A stretch of 64,000 nt of DNA from Thermodesulfobacteriota bacterium (GCA_040757775.1 JBFLWQ010000009.1:1-64000), one strand, 5' to 3'; positions 25,001 through 33,584 are shown, counted from the stretch's first letter. Translations and numbers: made by a program. The notes: generated from the letters alone by a model not told the origin.

Positions 25001-26222
25001 TGCTGGTTCTTTTACTCAGGTTTTTTGATTTTTTAGTCTTAATTTTCACAACTCTGTCAAGTATCTTTTCAGCCACCTCTTCTTTGCTCATCAACGGCAA
25101 TTCCTCTATCTTACCCTCTCTATCCAGTATCTTAACTATATTAGTATCGGACTCAAAGCCTGCCCCTTCCATACATACATCATTGGCTACAATCAAGTCG
25201 AGGTTTTTATTTTTTAGTTTACTTCTTGCATTGTTTATTAAGTCTTCTGTCTCAGCAGCAAACCCTACATGAATTCTATCCCCCTTTTTCTTCCCGATCT
25301 CTGACAGTATGTCCGGGGTTTCTTCCAATTCCAATATAAGATTTGCCCTTTCCCGTTTTATCTTTTCTGAACAGACTTCCTTGGCCTTATAGTCACCTAC
25401 CGCAGCCGTCTTAATCACGATAGTGGAACCCTCCAGACTGTCAAGGACAGCGGCTCTCATCTCTAAAGCCGTCTTAACTGAAAAGAATTTTATGTTTTGA
25501 GGAACAGGCAACATAGAAGGACCACTTATTAAAGTAACTTCAGCGTCTCTTCTCCTGGCTACTCTGGCTACTGCATATCCCATCTTTCCTGTAGAGCGGT
25601 TAGTAATGAACCTTATGGGATCAATAAACTCTGTGGTTGGACCGGCAGTAACCAGAACCCTCTCTCCTGAAAGGTCCTTTTTAGATAGTATGGATTCCAT
25701 TTCTTCAATAATATCATCAACCTCGGCTAACTTACCCTGCCCCTCTGTTCCACAGGCGAGCCCTCCATAAGCAGGTTCAACAAAGTGGCAGCCAAGAGAC
25801 TTTAAAGTATTTATATTGCGTTGAACTGTATGATTCTCGTACATATTGGTATTCATTGCAGGTGCTATCAGGACAGGGGCTTTGGTTGCCATTACAGATG
25901 TTGACAGAAAGTCATCTCCTATACCACTTGAGATCTTTCCAATAATATTAGCAGTTGCCGGAGCAATAACAAAAATATCCGCCCACTGCGCTATAGCTAT
26001 GTGTCCAATCTTCGAATCTTCCAGAAGGTCAAATAATCCTGTGATTACCCTATTGCCGGAGAGCGTCTGAAAAGTTAAAGGGGTAACAAACTCCTGAGCG
26101 CTTTTAGTCATTATTACATTGATCTCGGCATTAAGATTTACAAGCCTTCTTACCAGTTCCACCGCCTTATATACCGCTATACCCCCTGTAATACCCAGGA
26201 CAATCTTTCTGTCTTTTAGCAT
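24993..26222 (-). CDS. coaBC: Bifunctional phosphopantothenoylcysteine decarboxylase / phosphopantothenate-cysteine ligase
   Basis: Two consecutive steps of coenzyme A synthesis. 409 residues from ATG 26222, preceded by GGAGGAG; the reading from 26261 is less likely. The N-terminal CoaC flavoprotein has GITGGIAVYKAVELVRRL and PAMNTNMYENH (active-site PxMNxxM region). The CoaB half begins near residue 190 with RVLVTAGPTTEFIDPIRFIT and STGKMGYA. Ends in a basic tail. It forms an apparent operon with the upstream lipoprotein gene and the downstream glycosylase. Confidence 0.94.
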   Translation of the reverse strand: MLKDRKIVLGITGGIAVYKAVELVRRLVNLNAEINVIMTKSAQEFVTPLTFQTLSGNRVITGLFDLLEDSKIGHIAIAQWADIFVIAPATANIIGKISSGIGDDFLSTSVMATKAPVLIAPAMNTNMYENHTVQRNINTLKSLGCHFVEPAYGGLACGTEGQGKLAEVDDIIEEMESILSKKDLSGERVLVTAGPTTEFIDPIRFITNRSTGKMGYAVARVARRRDAEVTLISGPSMLPVPQNIKFFSVKTALEMRAAVLDSLEGSTIVIKTAAVGDYKAKEVCSEKIKRERANLILELEETPDILSEIGKKKGDRIHVGFAAETEDLINNARSKLKNKNLDLIVANDVCMEGAGFESDTNIVKILDREGKIEELPLMSKEEVAEKILDRVVKIKTKKSKNLSKRTSND

Positions 26223-26267
26223 GTAGTTCTCCTCCAAGTTTCCCAGAAGATTATAGCTCAATACTTG

Positions 26268-26786
26268 CTATTTAGGTTCTTCTACTGTTCCATGCAGGGG
26301 GCCAACTCTAACTTCGACTATGGTATTAAATGCCCTGTCGAATAAAGTGATTAAACAGCTCTTATCTTCTTTTTGAAAGTTCAGGATATAGCCTTTATAC
26401 TTGAAGCTGTTTATAAAGACCCAGTTGTTTTTTTTCATATTTTCCTGAAAGAACGCTACCAGGGAAGAGACATCGATACGCCCCTTGAATACCAGAATCC
26501 CGGTTTTCAATGCGGATGTTTCGTAAATAAATGACTTCTCTTTATCCAGCGTAAGCTCCGGGGGAATAGATATATCCTCAAAATCATAGTATACCGGGAG
26601 AGACTGGGGCTTTAAAAGCTTTACATCAGTACTCTCCCCTGATGAACTTACATCTTTAAGTGTAGTGCCGCAGCCTGGAAGTAAAATCAGGCTGACAATC
26701 ATTATAATTGCTGATATAAGAAGGGATAAATTACGTGTTATTAAATTATTTGAAGCATTTAAAAATCCGGTTCCTTTTTTATCCAT
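26268..26786 (-). CDS. Lipoprotein of unknown function
   Basis: Encodes 172 residues. A signal peptide ends in the lipobox LLPGC near residue 39. The mature part has VYYDFEDISIPPELTLDKEK, ILVFKGRIDVSSLVAFFQEN and a strand-rich end (SCLITLFDRAFNTIVEVRV), which resembles conserved periplasmic lipoproteins found upstream of coaBC in deltaproteobacteria. The long stretch before the hydrophobic core is unusual for a lipoprotein signal, so a later start is possible. AGGAGG is present upstream of the used ATG. Confidence 0.7.
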   Translation of the reverse strand: MDKKGTGFLNASNNLITRNLSLLISAIIMIVSLILLPGCGTTLKDVSSSGESTDVKLLKPQSLPVYYDFEDISIPPELTLDKEKSFIYETSALKTGILVFKGRIDVSSLVAFFQENMKKNNWVFINSFKYKGYILNFQKEDKSCLITLFDRAFNTIVEVRVGPLHGTVEEPK

Positions 26787-26972
26787 ATTATCCTCCTCTG
26801 TAATTATTGTTTTGGAGATTTGTATGATCGGCTTTTTGTCTTAAAGTAGCATGTATTTGTTGGCTTGTCAAAGAAAAACAACCCTCAGAATTGGCAGTAG
26901 GGTTAAGGTTGGTAGTATTTGAATTGACTGTATATAGAAAAGCATGGTAATTAGTAACTGGGAAGGATATCT

Positions 26973-27422
26973 ATGAAAAAGGCAGCCATAAAATGCCCTC
27001 ACTGCAAGAAAGATGCTGAAGTTCCAATGTCCCCCTTTTTAACGGTCGATATCATTATAGAATTGGAGAAGGGGATTGTCTTGATCAAGAGGAAGTATCC
27101 GCCAATTGCATGGGCATTGCCAGGGGGCTATGTTGACTACGGCGAGTCATTGGAGGACGCAGCAATAAGGGAGGCAAAAGAAGAAACCTCCCTCGATGTT
27201 GTTTTAAAGAGACAGCTGCATACCTATTCAGACCCACGGAGAGACTTGAGAAGTCATAATGTAACAACTGTTTATATCGCTTCGGCTGAGGGAAAACCAA
27301 AGGCTGATGATGATGCAAAAGAAGTTGGTGTGTTTACCAAAGAGACATTGCCAGAGGATTTGGCATTTGATCATGCTCAGATTTTGCAGGATTATTTCCA
27401 ACTCCTTGCTTCTACAACATAG
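26973..27422 (+). CDS. NUDIX hydrolase with N-terminal zinc-ribbon-like stub
   Basis: Encodes 149 residues. The Nudix box is complete: [20 protein letters not shown] followed by ETSLDV. The first residues KCPHCKKD form half of a possible zinc knuckle. Such proteins hydrolyse nucleoside diphosphates linked to a moiety, often ADP-ribose or modified nucleotides. GGAAGGA is upstream. A TTGACT (26924-26929) with a 17-base spacer to GTAATT could be its promoter, though the -10 is poor. Confidence 0.85.
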   Translation: MKKAAIKCPHCKKDAEVPMSPFLTVDIIIELEKGIVLIKRKYPPIAWALPGGYVDYGESLEDAAIREAKEETSLDVVLKRQLHTYSDPRRDLRSHNVTTVYIASAEGKPKADDDAKEVGVFTKETLPEDLAFDHAQILQDYFQLLASTT

Positions 27423-27473
27423 ATGCATCCTGGAGTAGGTTTCTTGTTGTTTACCGTAAGAAAGTAACCCAAT

Positions 27474-28034
27474 ATGCACATGATTACAATTGTATTCATA
27501 GCGCTTGGATTAGCAATGGACGCCCTTGCTGTATCCATTGCAAGTGGGGGAGCAATAAGACATCTGACAGCCAATGGTGCCTTAAAGATTGCTGTATTTT
27601 TTGGATCATTCCAGGCGGTTATGCCGTTTATCGGGTGGTCAGCAGGGCTTGGCATGATAAATCTTGTTTCAGGTGTTGACCACTGGGTAGCCTTTGCGAT
27701 TCTTTGTTTCATTGGCTGCAAGATGATTTATGAATCGAGAAAGATAGGGACAAAGGGAAGGAAAACTAACCCGCTGAATACTTCTGTTCTGCTGATGTTA
27801 TCTGTTGCTACCAGTATCGATGCCCTTGCAGTTGGGGTAAGCTTTGGTCTCTTAAAGGTTTTCATTGTAACTCCAATAATAGTAATCGGAATGGTAACAT
27901 TCCTGCTGTCGTTCATCGGTGTTTTTGTTGGAGATAAGTATGGGCATCTTTTTGAGAATAAAATTGAAATTATAGGAGGTGTTACCTTGATTTGTATCGG
28001 GATGAAAATACTTTTGGAACACTTAGTTCTGTGA
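27474..28034 (+). CDS. mntP: Manganese efflux pump MntP
   Basis: Encodes 186 residues with six hydrophobic helices. The two inverted half-repeats carry the family's paired motifs GLAMDALAVSIASG and ATSIDALAVGVSFG, whose aspartates are needed for export in characterised MntP. It exports Mn(II) across the inner membrane. It follows the NUDIX gene by 51 bases. I saw no clear Mn-sensing riboswitch upstream. Confidence 0.92.
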   Translation: MHMITIVFIALGLAMDALAVSIASGGAIRHLTANGALKIAVFFGSFQAVMPFIGWSAGLGMINLVSGVDHWVAFAILCFIGCKMIYESRKIGTKGRKTNPLNTSVLLMLSVATSIDALAVGVSFGLLKVFIVTPIIVIGMVTFLLSFIGVFVGDKYGHLFENKIEIIGGVTLICIGMKILLEHLVL

Positions 28035-28099
28035 CTCGTACAATCTATACGCCTGACAAAAGAAACAATAAATATCATCAGTATCGCTTTTTTTCTTTC

Positions 28100-28456
28100 T
28101 CAATACTCTTTCTTGATATTATCTATTATTTCTTCCGCCTTTTTTGTTTCTTCATCAAAAACCATGACTTCTCCCCAGCCTAACTGAGGGGTGAAGAGAC
28201 CATTGTATGCAGTATCCCTGAATTCCCTGACAATAAATGTAATACCCTCTTTTTCGAGGGCATCGCTAATCACGTCTGCCTCAAATCTGTTTTCTAATAC
28301 GCACACCCTGGAGAGCTTGTATAATTTCTTCAATTCAGCATCTTCAGCATCTTTTCTCTTAAGGTACTCATTCTCACCTGCGAGCCTGATATTACAGTCG
28401 CTGCACATATCGGCTTCATCAAAATACTCCGAACCGCAATCAGGGCAATACTTCAC
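28100..28456 (-). CDS. Zinc-ribbon protein with DUF2007-like signal-transducing domain
   Basis: Encodes 118 residues from GTG 28456. Two CxxC pairs (YCPDCGSEY, MCSDCNIRL) form a zinc ribbon. The C-terminal half (LSRVCVLENRFEADVISDAL, GWGEVMVFDEET) resembles DUF2007, whose PII-like fold is of unknown function. AAGGAG eight bases before the GTG is provided by the end of a restriction/methylase relic. Convergent with mntP. Confidence 0.7.
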   Translation of the reverse strand: MKYCPDCGSEYFDEADMCSDCNIRLAGENEYLKRKDAEDAELKKLYKLSRVCVLENRFEADVISDALEKEGITFIVREFRDTAYNGLFTPQLGWGEVMVFDEETKKAEEIIDNIKKEY

Positions 28457-28461
28457 AAGAG

Positions 28462-28533
28462 TTACTCCTTTATCATGCCTTCCACAATCCTTATCTCATC
28501 TTCACTCAGTCCATAGATTTTAAAAATGGACTT
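28462..28533 (-). pseudogene. C-terminal relic of a DNA methylase/restriction gene
   Basis: The minus strand reads NKSIFKIYGLSEDEIRIVEG then MIKE and a stop at 28462-28464. An I/L-YGL-S/T-E-x-E-I-x-I-V/I-E ending is typical of large N6-adenine methylases of type I, IIG or BREX systems. A stop codon lies directly upstream, so only about 24 codons survive. Next to it, at about 28558-28585, is a locally GC-rich near-palindrome (TGCGGCGCGG...GCGTCCGCA). Confidence 0.4.
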
Positions 28534-28595
28534 ATTCTACAGGCTCACACCCGAACTGTGCGGCGCGGCTGTTTTGCGTCCGCACCAGTGAAAGG

Positions 28596-29048
28596 TTATG
28601 ATTTCCCCTTTTTTGTTAATGTTTTTATGTCAAGTTCATCTTTTTCTCTTCCTGTCGCCATTTTGTTTCTGATGAACTTTTCTAAAGATATAACTGGTAT
28701 TTTTAAACCTTCAATTTCAACAATAATTTTATCTTCATCAGCTTCTTCATATGTAACCCCATCAATCTTCGTGATGATGTCAATTCTACGAGGAATCACA
28801 CCGATCTGGAAAATAATTCCTTCAGTTGAAAATTCATCGATTTGAATTTGACCAAGAGGAACGCCAAATCGTGCTAATGCTTTGTATAATTTCTTTGAAT
28901 TTATTTTATTGGGTTTTACCCAAATATCGATATCCCCGGTAGCTCTCGGATATCCATGAGTTCCTAAAGCATATGCACCGACAATCATGAAATCAACTTG
29001 TTCTTCTAACAATAGTCGCAACATCTCTTTGTAATCTTCGTTTAGCAT
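28596..29048 (-). CDS. Nucleotidyltransferase-fold protein (AbiEii/DUF6036-like)
   Basis: Encodes 150 residues. The signature VGAYALGTHGYPRATGDIDI with W next is a minimal nucleotidyltransferase active site (G-[A/S]...D-x-D). The C-terminal LEKFIRNKMATGREKDELDI motif is found in MNT-like toxin/antitoxin and AbiEii-like proteins. An overlapping small gene upstream (28993-29190) makes a two-gene module. AGAGGG is upstream of the ATG. Whether it is a toxin, an antitoxin or a tRNA-modifying enzyme cannot be decided here. Confidence 0.75.
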   Translation of the reverse strand: MLNEDYKEMLRLLLEEQVDFMIVGAYALGTHGYPRATGDIDIWVKPNKINSKKLYKALARFGVPLGQIQIDEFSTEGIIFQIGVIPRRIDIITKIDGVTYEEADEDKIIVEIEGLKIPVISLEKFIRNKMATGREKDELDIKTLTKKGKS

Positions 29049-29190
29049 CTTGCCCTCTCACAAATGCCCAATTATCCTTCGTGATTTCCCAAATCATTGA
29101 GATTAATTCATTCTTTTCCGCTTGAACATGTCCATCATCTGTATCTTCACTCATATTAATTTTCTTTACCAATTTTCTATTCATGCTCAT
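28993..29190 (-). CDS. Small partner protein of the nucleotidyltransferase
   Basis: Encodes 63-65 residues (ATG 29190 or 29184). The sequence is protein-like: KKINMSEDTDDGHVQAEKNE, then SMIWEITKDNWAFVRG and RRLQRDVATIVRRTS. The pattern W-x-x-T-x-D-x-W-A-F with a basic RLQR tail recalls small proteins encoded just before nucleotidyltransferase genes. It overlaps the next start by 56 bases, an arrangement common in toxin-antitoxin pairs. Only a weak GGAGA lies upstream. Its being translated is likely; function is inferred from position. Confidence 0.5.
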   Translation of the reverse strand: MSMNRKLVKKINMSEDTDDGHVQAEKNELISMIWEITKDNWAFVRGQDAKRRLQRDVATIVRRTS

Positions 29191-29476
29191 CTTAAAATTT
29201 CTCCAGTGTTTATTAAAAATTCATTGCAATAATATACGTAATACTTAATTACCCTGCTGACACACATTACTATTGGAAAAATATGTGTAATTTTATACTT
29301 ATTGATAATGGAAGTCAAAGATTATTCAGGAAGGTATAGGAATGACTCCCGCATTTGATTTAAATGTTCTTCATAATAGCGGTAAGTCTGGCATAATAAG
29401 TGCTAATAACCCATTTGAGAGGTTTGCAGCCTTTCAGGTTTTCTGCTGCCTTACAAAAACACCTTACAAAAACAAT

Positions 29477-29505
29477 TTGACAATGAGGGGTCGTCCAGGT
29501 ATTAT
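29477..29505 (+). promoter_or_regulatory. Promoter upstream of the amidase gene
   Basis: TTGACA (29477-29482), 17 bases, TATTAT (29500-29505). The transcript would carry the palindromic repeat at 29545-29637 in its 5' leader before ATG 29673. Apart from this promoter and repeat I see nothing else in the gene-free stretch 29191-29672. Confidence 0.55.
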
Positions 29506-29544
29506 AATGGGCAATCTTGAATCAGCAAGTAAGCTGCCCAATTT

Positions 29545-29637
29545 GTCATTGCGAATCCGCCAGAGGCGGATGAGGCAATCTCATAACGTGTTAATTACCA
29601 AAGAGATTGCCACGGCGTGTAGACGCCTCGCAATGAC
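29545..29637. repeat. REP/MITE-like element with GTCATTGCGA ends
   Basis: Perfect 10-base terminal inverted repeats GTCATTGCGA (29545-29554) and TCGCAATGAC (29628-29637). A nested pair GGCAATCTC (29574-29582) and GAGATTGCC (29603-29611) lies inside. Non-coding; a spurious open frame crosses it. Repeats with these ends are widespread in deltaproteobacteria and related phyla. It sits in the leader of the amidase gene. Confidence 0.7.
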
Positions 29638-29672
29638 TGAAAGCGAGTTTTTCAAAGGTCTCGATAAATGTT

Positions 29673-31448
29673 ATGATAAAGAAGATTATTGCCACCAGTA
29701 TACCCTGTTCTCTTCTAATAGTTCTCATCCTGATATCTCATGCCTTCGCAGATGCTGGCGAAAGGGAGTATCAGGAAGCTTATCAGGCATTCAAATCTCT
29801 CGAAATTTCAAAAGTAAAGAGAATATCAAGGACTAACTGGATCTATTGCGCCAGAAAATTTAAAAATATCTATAAAAAATATCCAAAGGCTTCGAGGGCT
29901 GGTGATGCCATGTACATGGAGGGAAAGGTCTATCAATCTCTATACGGCTATTCAGCTAGAGGGGCTGATCTTGATGAAGCAGCACAGCTTTATCAAAAAA
30001 TGATGGAAAGTTACCCGAAGAGTAAACTGGCAGACGATGCCCAGTTCAGGATCGCTGAGATTTATGAGAAATACAAGAATGATAAATCAAAGGCATATAT
30101 TGAATACTCTAAGGTTATCTCTAACTTTCCAAAGGGTAACGTAACGCGGAAGGCAGGAATAAGCCTGGATAGACTCAAACAGTTCAAACCAACTATTGTA
30201 TCTAAAAAATCGTCGCTGTCCAAAGGCGAGGGTACAATAAAAGATACCAGAAAAGAAGACGAAATCACATCGTCTCTGCCTAAAGGTGAGAATACAGTAA
30301 AAAGCACTAAAAAAGAAGAGGAAATTACATCATCCCTGTCTAAAGGTGAAGACTCTGGACTCGTTACTGATATAAGATATTGGTCTAATCCAAACTATAC
30401 CAGAATTGTTATTAATATAGACAAGAAGGTTTCCTATTACAATCGCCTCTTGAAGGGAGACCCTTCAATCCAAAAGCCTAAACGTTTGTATATCGACCTC
30501 TTCAATACCAGGATCAGCCCAAAATTAAATCAGCCAATTCCCATTCAAGACGGCCTTTTGAAGATGGTCCGAGCCGGACAGTATACGAAGGACTGTGTGC
30601 GTGTGGTGCTGGATATTGAGAGTATTAAAAGCTATAAGATACTTCCCATGGAGGACCCCTTTCGAATAGTCATTGATGTAATAGGACAGGGCTCCGCATC
30701 AAGGGAAGAACATCTGACGCCGGGGGATACCAAATCACTGTCTTTAAGCCGACAACTGGGCCTTGGTATTGGTAAGATCGTTATCGATCCGGGACATGGG
30801 GGGCATGATCCTGGTGCAATCGGACCTTCCGGGCTTAGAGAGAAGGATGTGGTTTTAGAGATCGCCAGGAAACTGGAGGGTATAATCAGGGGGAAATTGG
30901 GTTGTGAAGTGGTCTTAACCAGAAAAGATGACAGGTTCATTCCCCTGGAGGAGAGGACTGCTATTGCTAATACCCAGAAGGCAGACCTGTTTATATCCAT
31001 TCATGCCAATGCAAGTCCCAATAAAGATGCCCATGGTATTGAAACCTACTTTTTGAACTTTTCAGCGGACGAAGAGGCAATGAAGGTGGCAGCCAGAGAA
31101 AACGCTACATCCACCAAGAAGATGAGTGATCTTAAGGCGATATTACGGGACCTTATGCTGAACTCAAAGATCAATGAATCCAGCGTCCTTGCTGGACATA
31201 TTCAGAAGTCTTTAACAGGGAGACTCAAAACTGAATATTCAGATATTAGAGACCTCGGGGTTAAACAGGCTCCCTTCTATGTGCTCATCGGTGCTGAAAT
31301 GCCAAGTATCCTGGTGGAGGTTTCCTTTATCAGCAATAAGATAGAAGAAGAGAGGCTTAAGGATATTGAATACCTTGAAAGACTGGCATCTTCTATATTC
31401 ACAGGCATCAGAGGATATATTGACGGGATAAAGGTTGCCGCATACTGA
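29673..31448 (+). CDS. N-acetylmuramoyl-L-alanine amidase with TPR-like and AMIN domains
   Basis: Encodes 591 residues. Signal peptide (SLLIVLILISHAFADA), TPR/YbgF-like helices (about 30-165), a Lys/Ser/Glu linker made of tandem units (SSLSKGEGTIKDTRKEDEIT-type, roughly 2.5 copies), an AMIN domain (about 230-340; RYWSNPNYTRIVINID) and an Amidase_3 domain from about 365 (KIVIDPGHGGHDPGAIGPSG, ISIHANASP, LVEVSFISN). Zn ligands are visible as H in GHGGHD, E in GLREKD and H in SIHAN. It cleaves peptide stems from peptidoglycan in the periplasm during division; AMIN anchors it at septal wall. The tol genes follow. Confidence 0.9.
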   Translation: MIKKIIATSIPCSLLIVLILISHAFADAGEREYQEAYQAFKSLEISKVKRISRTNWIYCARKFKNIYKKYPKASRAGDAMYMEGKVYQSLYGYSARGADLDEAAQLYQKMMESYPKSKLADDAQFRIAEIYEKYKNDKSKAYIEYSKVISNFPKGNVTRKAGISLDRLKQFKPTIVSKKSSLSKGEGTIKDTRKEDEITSSLPKGENTVKSTKKEEEITSSLSKGEDSGLVTDIRYWSNPNYTRIVINIDKKVSYYNRLLKGDPSIQKPKRLYIDLFNTRISPKLNQPIPIQDGLLKMVRAGQYTKDCVRVVLDIESIKSYKILPMEDPFRIVIDVIGQGSASREEHLTPGDTKSLSLSRQLGLGIGKIVIDPGHGGHDPGAIGPSGLREKDVVLEIARKLEGIIRGKLGCEVVLTRKDDRFIPLEERTAIANTQKADLFISIHANASPNKDAHGIETYFLNFSADEEAMKVAARENATSTKKMSDLKAILRDLMLNSKINESSVLAGHIQKSLTGRLKTEYSDIRDLGVKQAPFYVLIGAEMPSILVEVSFISNKIEEERLKDIEYLERLASSIFTGIRGYIDGIKVAAY

Positions 31449-31471
31449 TTTGCTCCGTCGGGAAAAATCCA

Positions 31472-31500
31472 TTGACACAGGACGATAAATTAAATAGGAT
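31472..31500 (+). promoter_or_regulatory. Sigma-70-type promoter of the tol-pal operon
   Basis: TTGACA (31472-31477), a 17-base spacer and TAGGAT (31495-31500) end 30 bases before the tolQ GTG. Confidence 0.6.
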
Positions 31501-31530
31501 TAATGTATATTCAATAACTAGGAGAAATGG

Positions 31531-32301
31531 GTGAATAACATAGCAGCATTACTCAGTTATATTGTTCCTGGATATTTAGACAGGGCTTTAAAAGGAGGGG
31601 TAGGCGATATAGTTCTCAATGCTGGTCCCATGGTCCAGTTTGTTTTAATGATTTTACTATCCTTCTCTATAGTGTCCTGGGCTATAATCTTTTCAAAATT
31701 CAGATTGTTACGCCGAGCAGATCGAGAATCTAAAAAGTTTCTGGAGTTTTTCTGGAAGAACAAAAAACTCCTCACCATCTTTGGAGAGTCAAAGAAGATT
31801 GAGGGCAGTCCAATCGCAGAAGTATTCCGAGCCGGGTATGTTGAATTGAGCAAACTGAACAAGGCTAAGTCTGATTCAGCAGTGAGAGGGACCCCCGGTG
31901 ATGTTACCTCAATAAGTACGGAACTGGGAGGGGTTGACAATATCAGCAGGGCATTGAACCAGGCAGTAACCTCCGAAACAAACAAGTTAGAGAGGGCACT
32001 TCCGTTTTTAGCGACCACTGGAAATACCTCTCCCTTCATAGGGCTCTTTGGAACGGTATGGGGTATAATGGATGCATTTAAGGGTATAGGGATTAAGGGG
32101 TCTGCCAGTTTAGCCGTTGTTGCACCAGGTATATCCGAGGCATTAATAGCCACAGCTGCAGGGTTAGCCGCTGCTATACCTGCAGTTGTAGCATACAATT
32201 ATTATCTCAACAAAATCAGGATATTAACCTCGGATATGGAAAATTTTTCTTCGGAGTTTCTCAATATAATAGAGAGGCATCTCTTTAGAAAAGTAGATTA
32301 A
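31531..32301 (+). CDS. tolQ: TolQ/ExbB-type proton channel protein
   Basis: Encodes 256 residues from GTG 31531 behind GGAG. Three membrane helices: near 30-55 (MVQFVLMILLSFSIVSWAII), around 160-185 (LPFLATTGNTSPFIGLFGTV) and around 195-225 (GISEALIATAAGLAAAIPAV). These are the MotA/TolQ/ExbB signature. With TolR it converts proton flow into force on TolA for outer-membrane constriction. A Ser/Thr-rich cytoplasmic stretch near residues 108-140 is slightly longer than in E. coli. First gene of a tightly spaced tol operon. Confidence 0.92.
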   Translation: MNNIAALLSYIVPGYLDRALKGGVGDIVLNAGPMVQFVLMILLSFSIVSWAIIFSKFRLLRRADRESKKFLEFFWKNKKLLTIFGESKKIEGSPIAEVFRAGYVELSKLNKAKSDSAVRGTPGDVTSISTELGGVDNISRALNQAVTSETNKLERALPFLATTGNTSPFIGLFGTVWGIMDAFKGIGIKGSASLAVVAPGISEALIATAAGLAAAIPAVVAYNYYLNKIRILTSDMENFSSEFLNIIERHLFRKVD

Positions 32302-32322
32302 ATAACTTTTCCGGGAAGACCT

Positions 32323-32736
32323 ATGAATCATCAAACAAGCGATAGACGATTCTTATCTGAAATAAATGTAACACCTCTGGTTGACGTGATGTTGGTACTT
32401 TTGATAATCTTTATGGTGACTGCTCCAATGTTACAACAGGGTATTGATGTGAATCTCCCTCAGGTTGCTGCAAAAGATATCCCTGCTAAAGAGGAAAAAT
32501 TGGTTTTGACTATTACCAAAAAGGGAGAAATATATATAAACGAGCACCCTGTTGAATTGTCCAGATTAAAAGAAAATTTAGAAAGGATATATGAAAACAG
32601 AGTTAATAAAGAGATATTTCTGAAGGCTGACGAAACAGTACCTTATGGCTTTGTTGTGAAGACTATGTCTGAAATTAAGGAGGCGGGAATTGAAAAATTG
32701 GGTATGATAACCAAACCCCCGGAAGAAGAGAGGTAA
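32323..32736 (+). CDS. tolR: TolR/ExbD-type protein
   Basis: Encodes 137 residues. The single helix NVTPLVDVMLVLLIIFMVTA contains the conserved aspartate needed for proton-driven activity. The periplasmic domain (GEIYINEHPVELSRLKENL, LKADETVPYGFVVKTM) is complete. It lies 21 bases after tolQ and 5 before tolA. Confidence 0.94.
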   Translation: MNHQTSDRRFLSEINVTPLVDVMLVLLIIFMVTAPMLQQGIDVNLPQVAAKDIPAKEEKLVLTITKKGEIYINEHPVELSRLKENLERIYENRVNKEIFLKADETVPYGFVVKTMSEIKEAGIEKLGMITKPPEEER

Positions 32737-32741
32737 GCCTT

Positions 32742-33578
32742 TTGAACAGTAACACTATTAATAATGGCGCCTCTTCAATAGGGTTGGAGAAGATGATTAT
32801 ACCATCAATTTTTCTTCACCTGGCTGTTATAGCCTTTGTAATTACGGCTCCAGCCTTATACATTGAGAGAGCCTCTCCCCCCCGGATATATATGGTTAAT
32901 TTGGTCTCTGCCCCCTCAGAAAAGCCATTGGGATTAGGGGAACAGGAGACAGACAGAGAGGTTGAAAAGATCGAATCTATTGAGAAGATTACTCCTGCAC
33001 CCATCAGAAAGATAGCTAAAGAAGTCCCTGCTGCACCTCTAAAAAAGAGGGTTATAAGAGAAGATAGCTTTACCAAAAAGGTCTCCCCTGATGAAATAAA
33101 AGACAGAGAATTAAACAAGAAGATAGATGAGGCTATAAACCGGTTAAAAGAGGAGGATAGAGACTCAAACAGGAAGATAGAGGAGGCTATAAGCAGGATA
33201 AAAAGGGATGCCTCTGTTCAAGGAAATGTGACAGCCGAAACTAATACCCCGAAAGGGGGAGGCGTTATAGCCTCAGGAATAACGGGACTGCGATTTAAAA
33301 TCTATTACACTATAATCTGGGGCAAAATAAAGGAGAGTTGGGTGCTTCCAGAAGGCCTTATAAAAAATAAAGAAGGATTGGAGGCTGTTATATCTTTTAA
33401 GATTCTAAGAGACGGGGAAATAAAGGATATTAAATTTGAAAAAACTTCAGGAAATGCTTATTTTGATAAGTCTGTACTAAGGGCTGTAGAAAAGGCCAAT
33501 CCTCTTCCATCCTTACCCGTAGAACACAAAGGGGGTTACCTCGATATAGGGGTTAGATTCCATTCGTCTGAGTTATAG
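32742..33578 (+). CDS. tolA: TolA/TonB-like energy transducer
   Basis: Encodes 278 residues from TTG 32742; ATG 32790 is a possible later start. One membrane helix (MIIPSIFLHLAVIAFVITAP) is followed by a charged Lys/Glu region with a repeated helix (KKIDEAINRLKEEDRDSNRK then IEEAISRIKRD). The C-terminal TonB-like domain has IWGKIKESWVLPEG and SVLRAVEKANPLPSLP. By position between tolR and tolB it fulfils the TolA role, spanning the periplasm to Pal, though its C-terminal fold is TonB/TolA-II-like. Confidence 0.82.
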   Translation: MNSNTINNGASSIGLEKMIIPSIFLHLAVIAFVITAPALYIERASPPRIYMVNLVSAPSEKPLGLGEQETDREVEKIESIEKITPAPIRKIAKEVPAAPLKKRVIREDSFTKKVSPDEIKDRELNKKIDEAINRLKEEDRDSNRKIEEAISRIKRDASVQGNVTAETNTPKGGGVIASGITGLRFKIYYTIIWGKIKESWVLPEGLIKNKEGLEAVISFKILRDGEIKDIKFEKTSGNAYFDKSVLRAVEKANPLPSLPVEHKGGYLDIGVRFHSSEL

Positions 33579-33584
33579 TCAACT

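Noticed and set aside
27423-27473. Manganese riboswitch before mntP
   Set aside because: The spacer is only 51 bases and shows no paired structure of the needed size.
29342-29836. Apparent 164-codon gene before the amidase
   Set aside because: Its middle is a translated palindromic repeat and its end overlaps the amidase signal peptide in another frame.
31557-32198. Open frame opposite tolQ (213 codons)
   Set aside because: Antisense shadow of a well-conserved membrane protein gene; Ala/Ser/Pro-rich translation without motifs.
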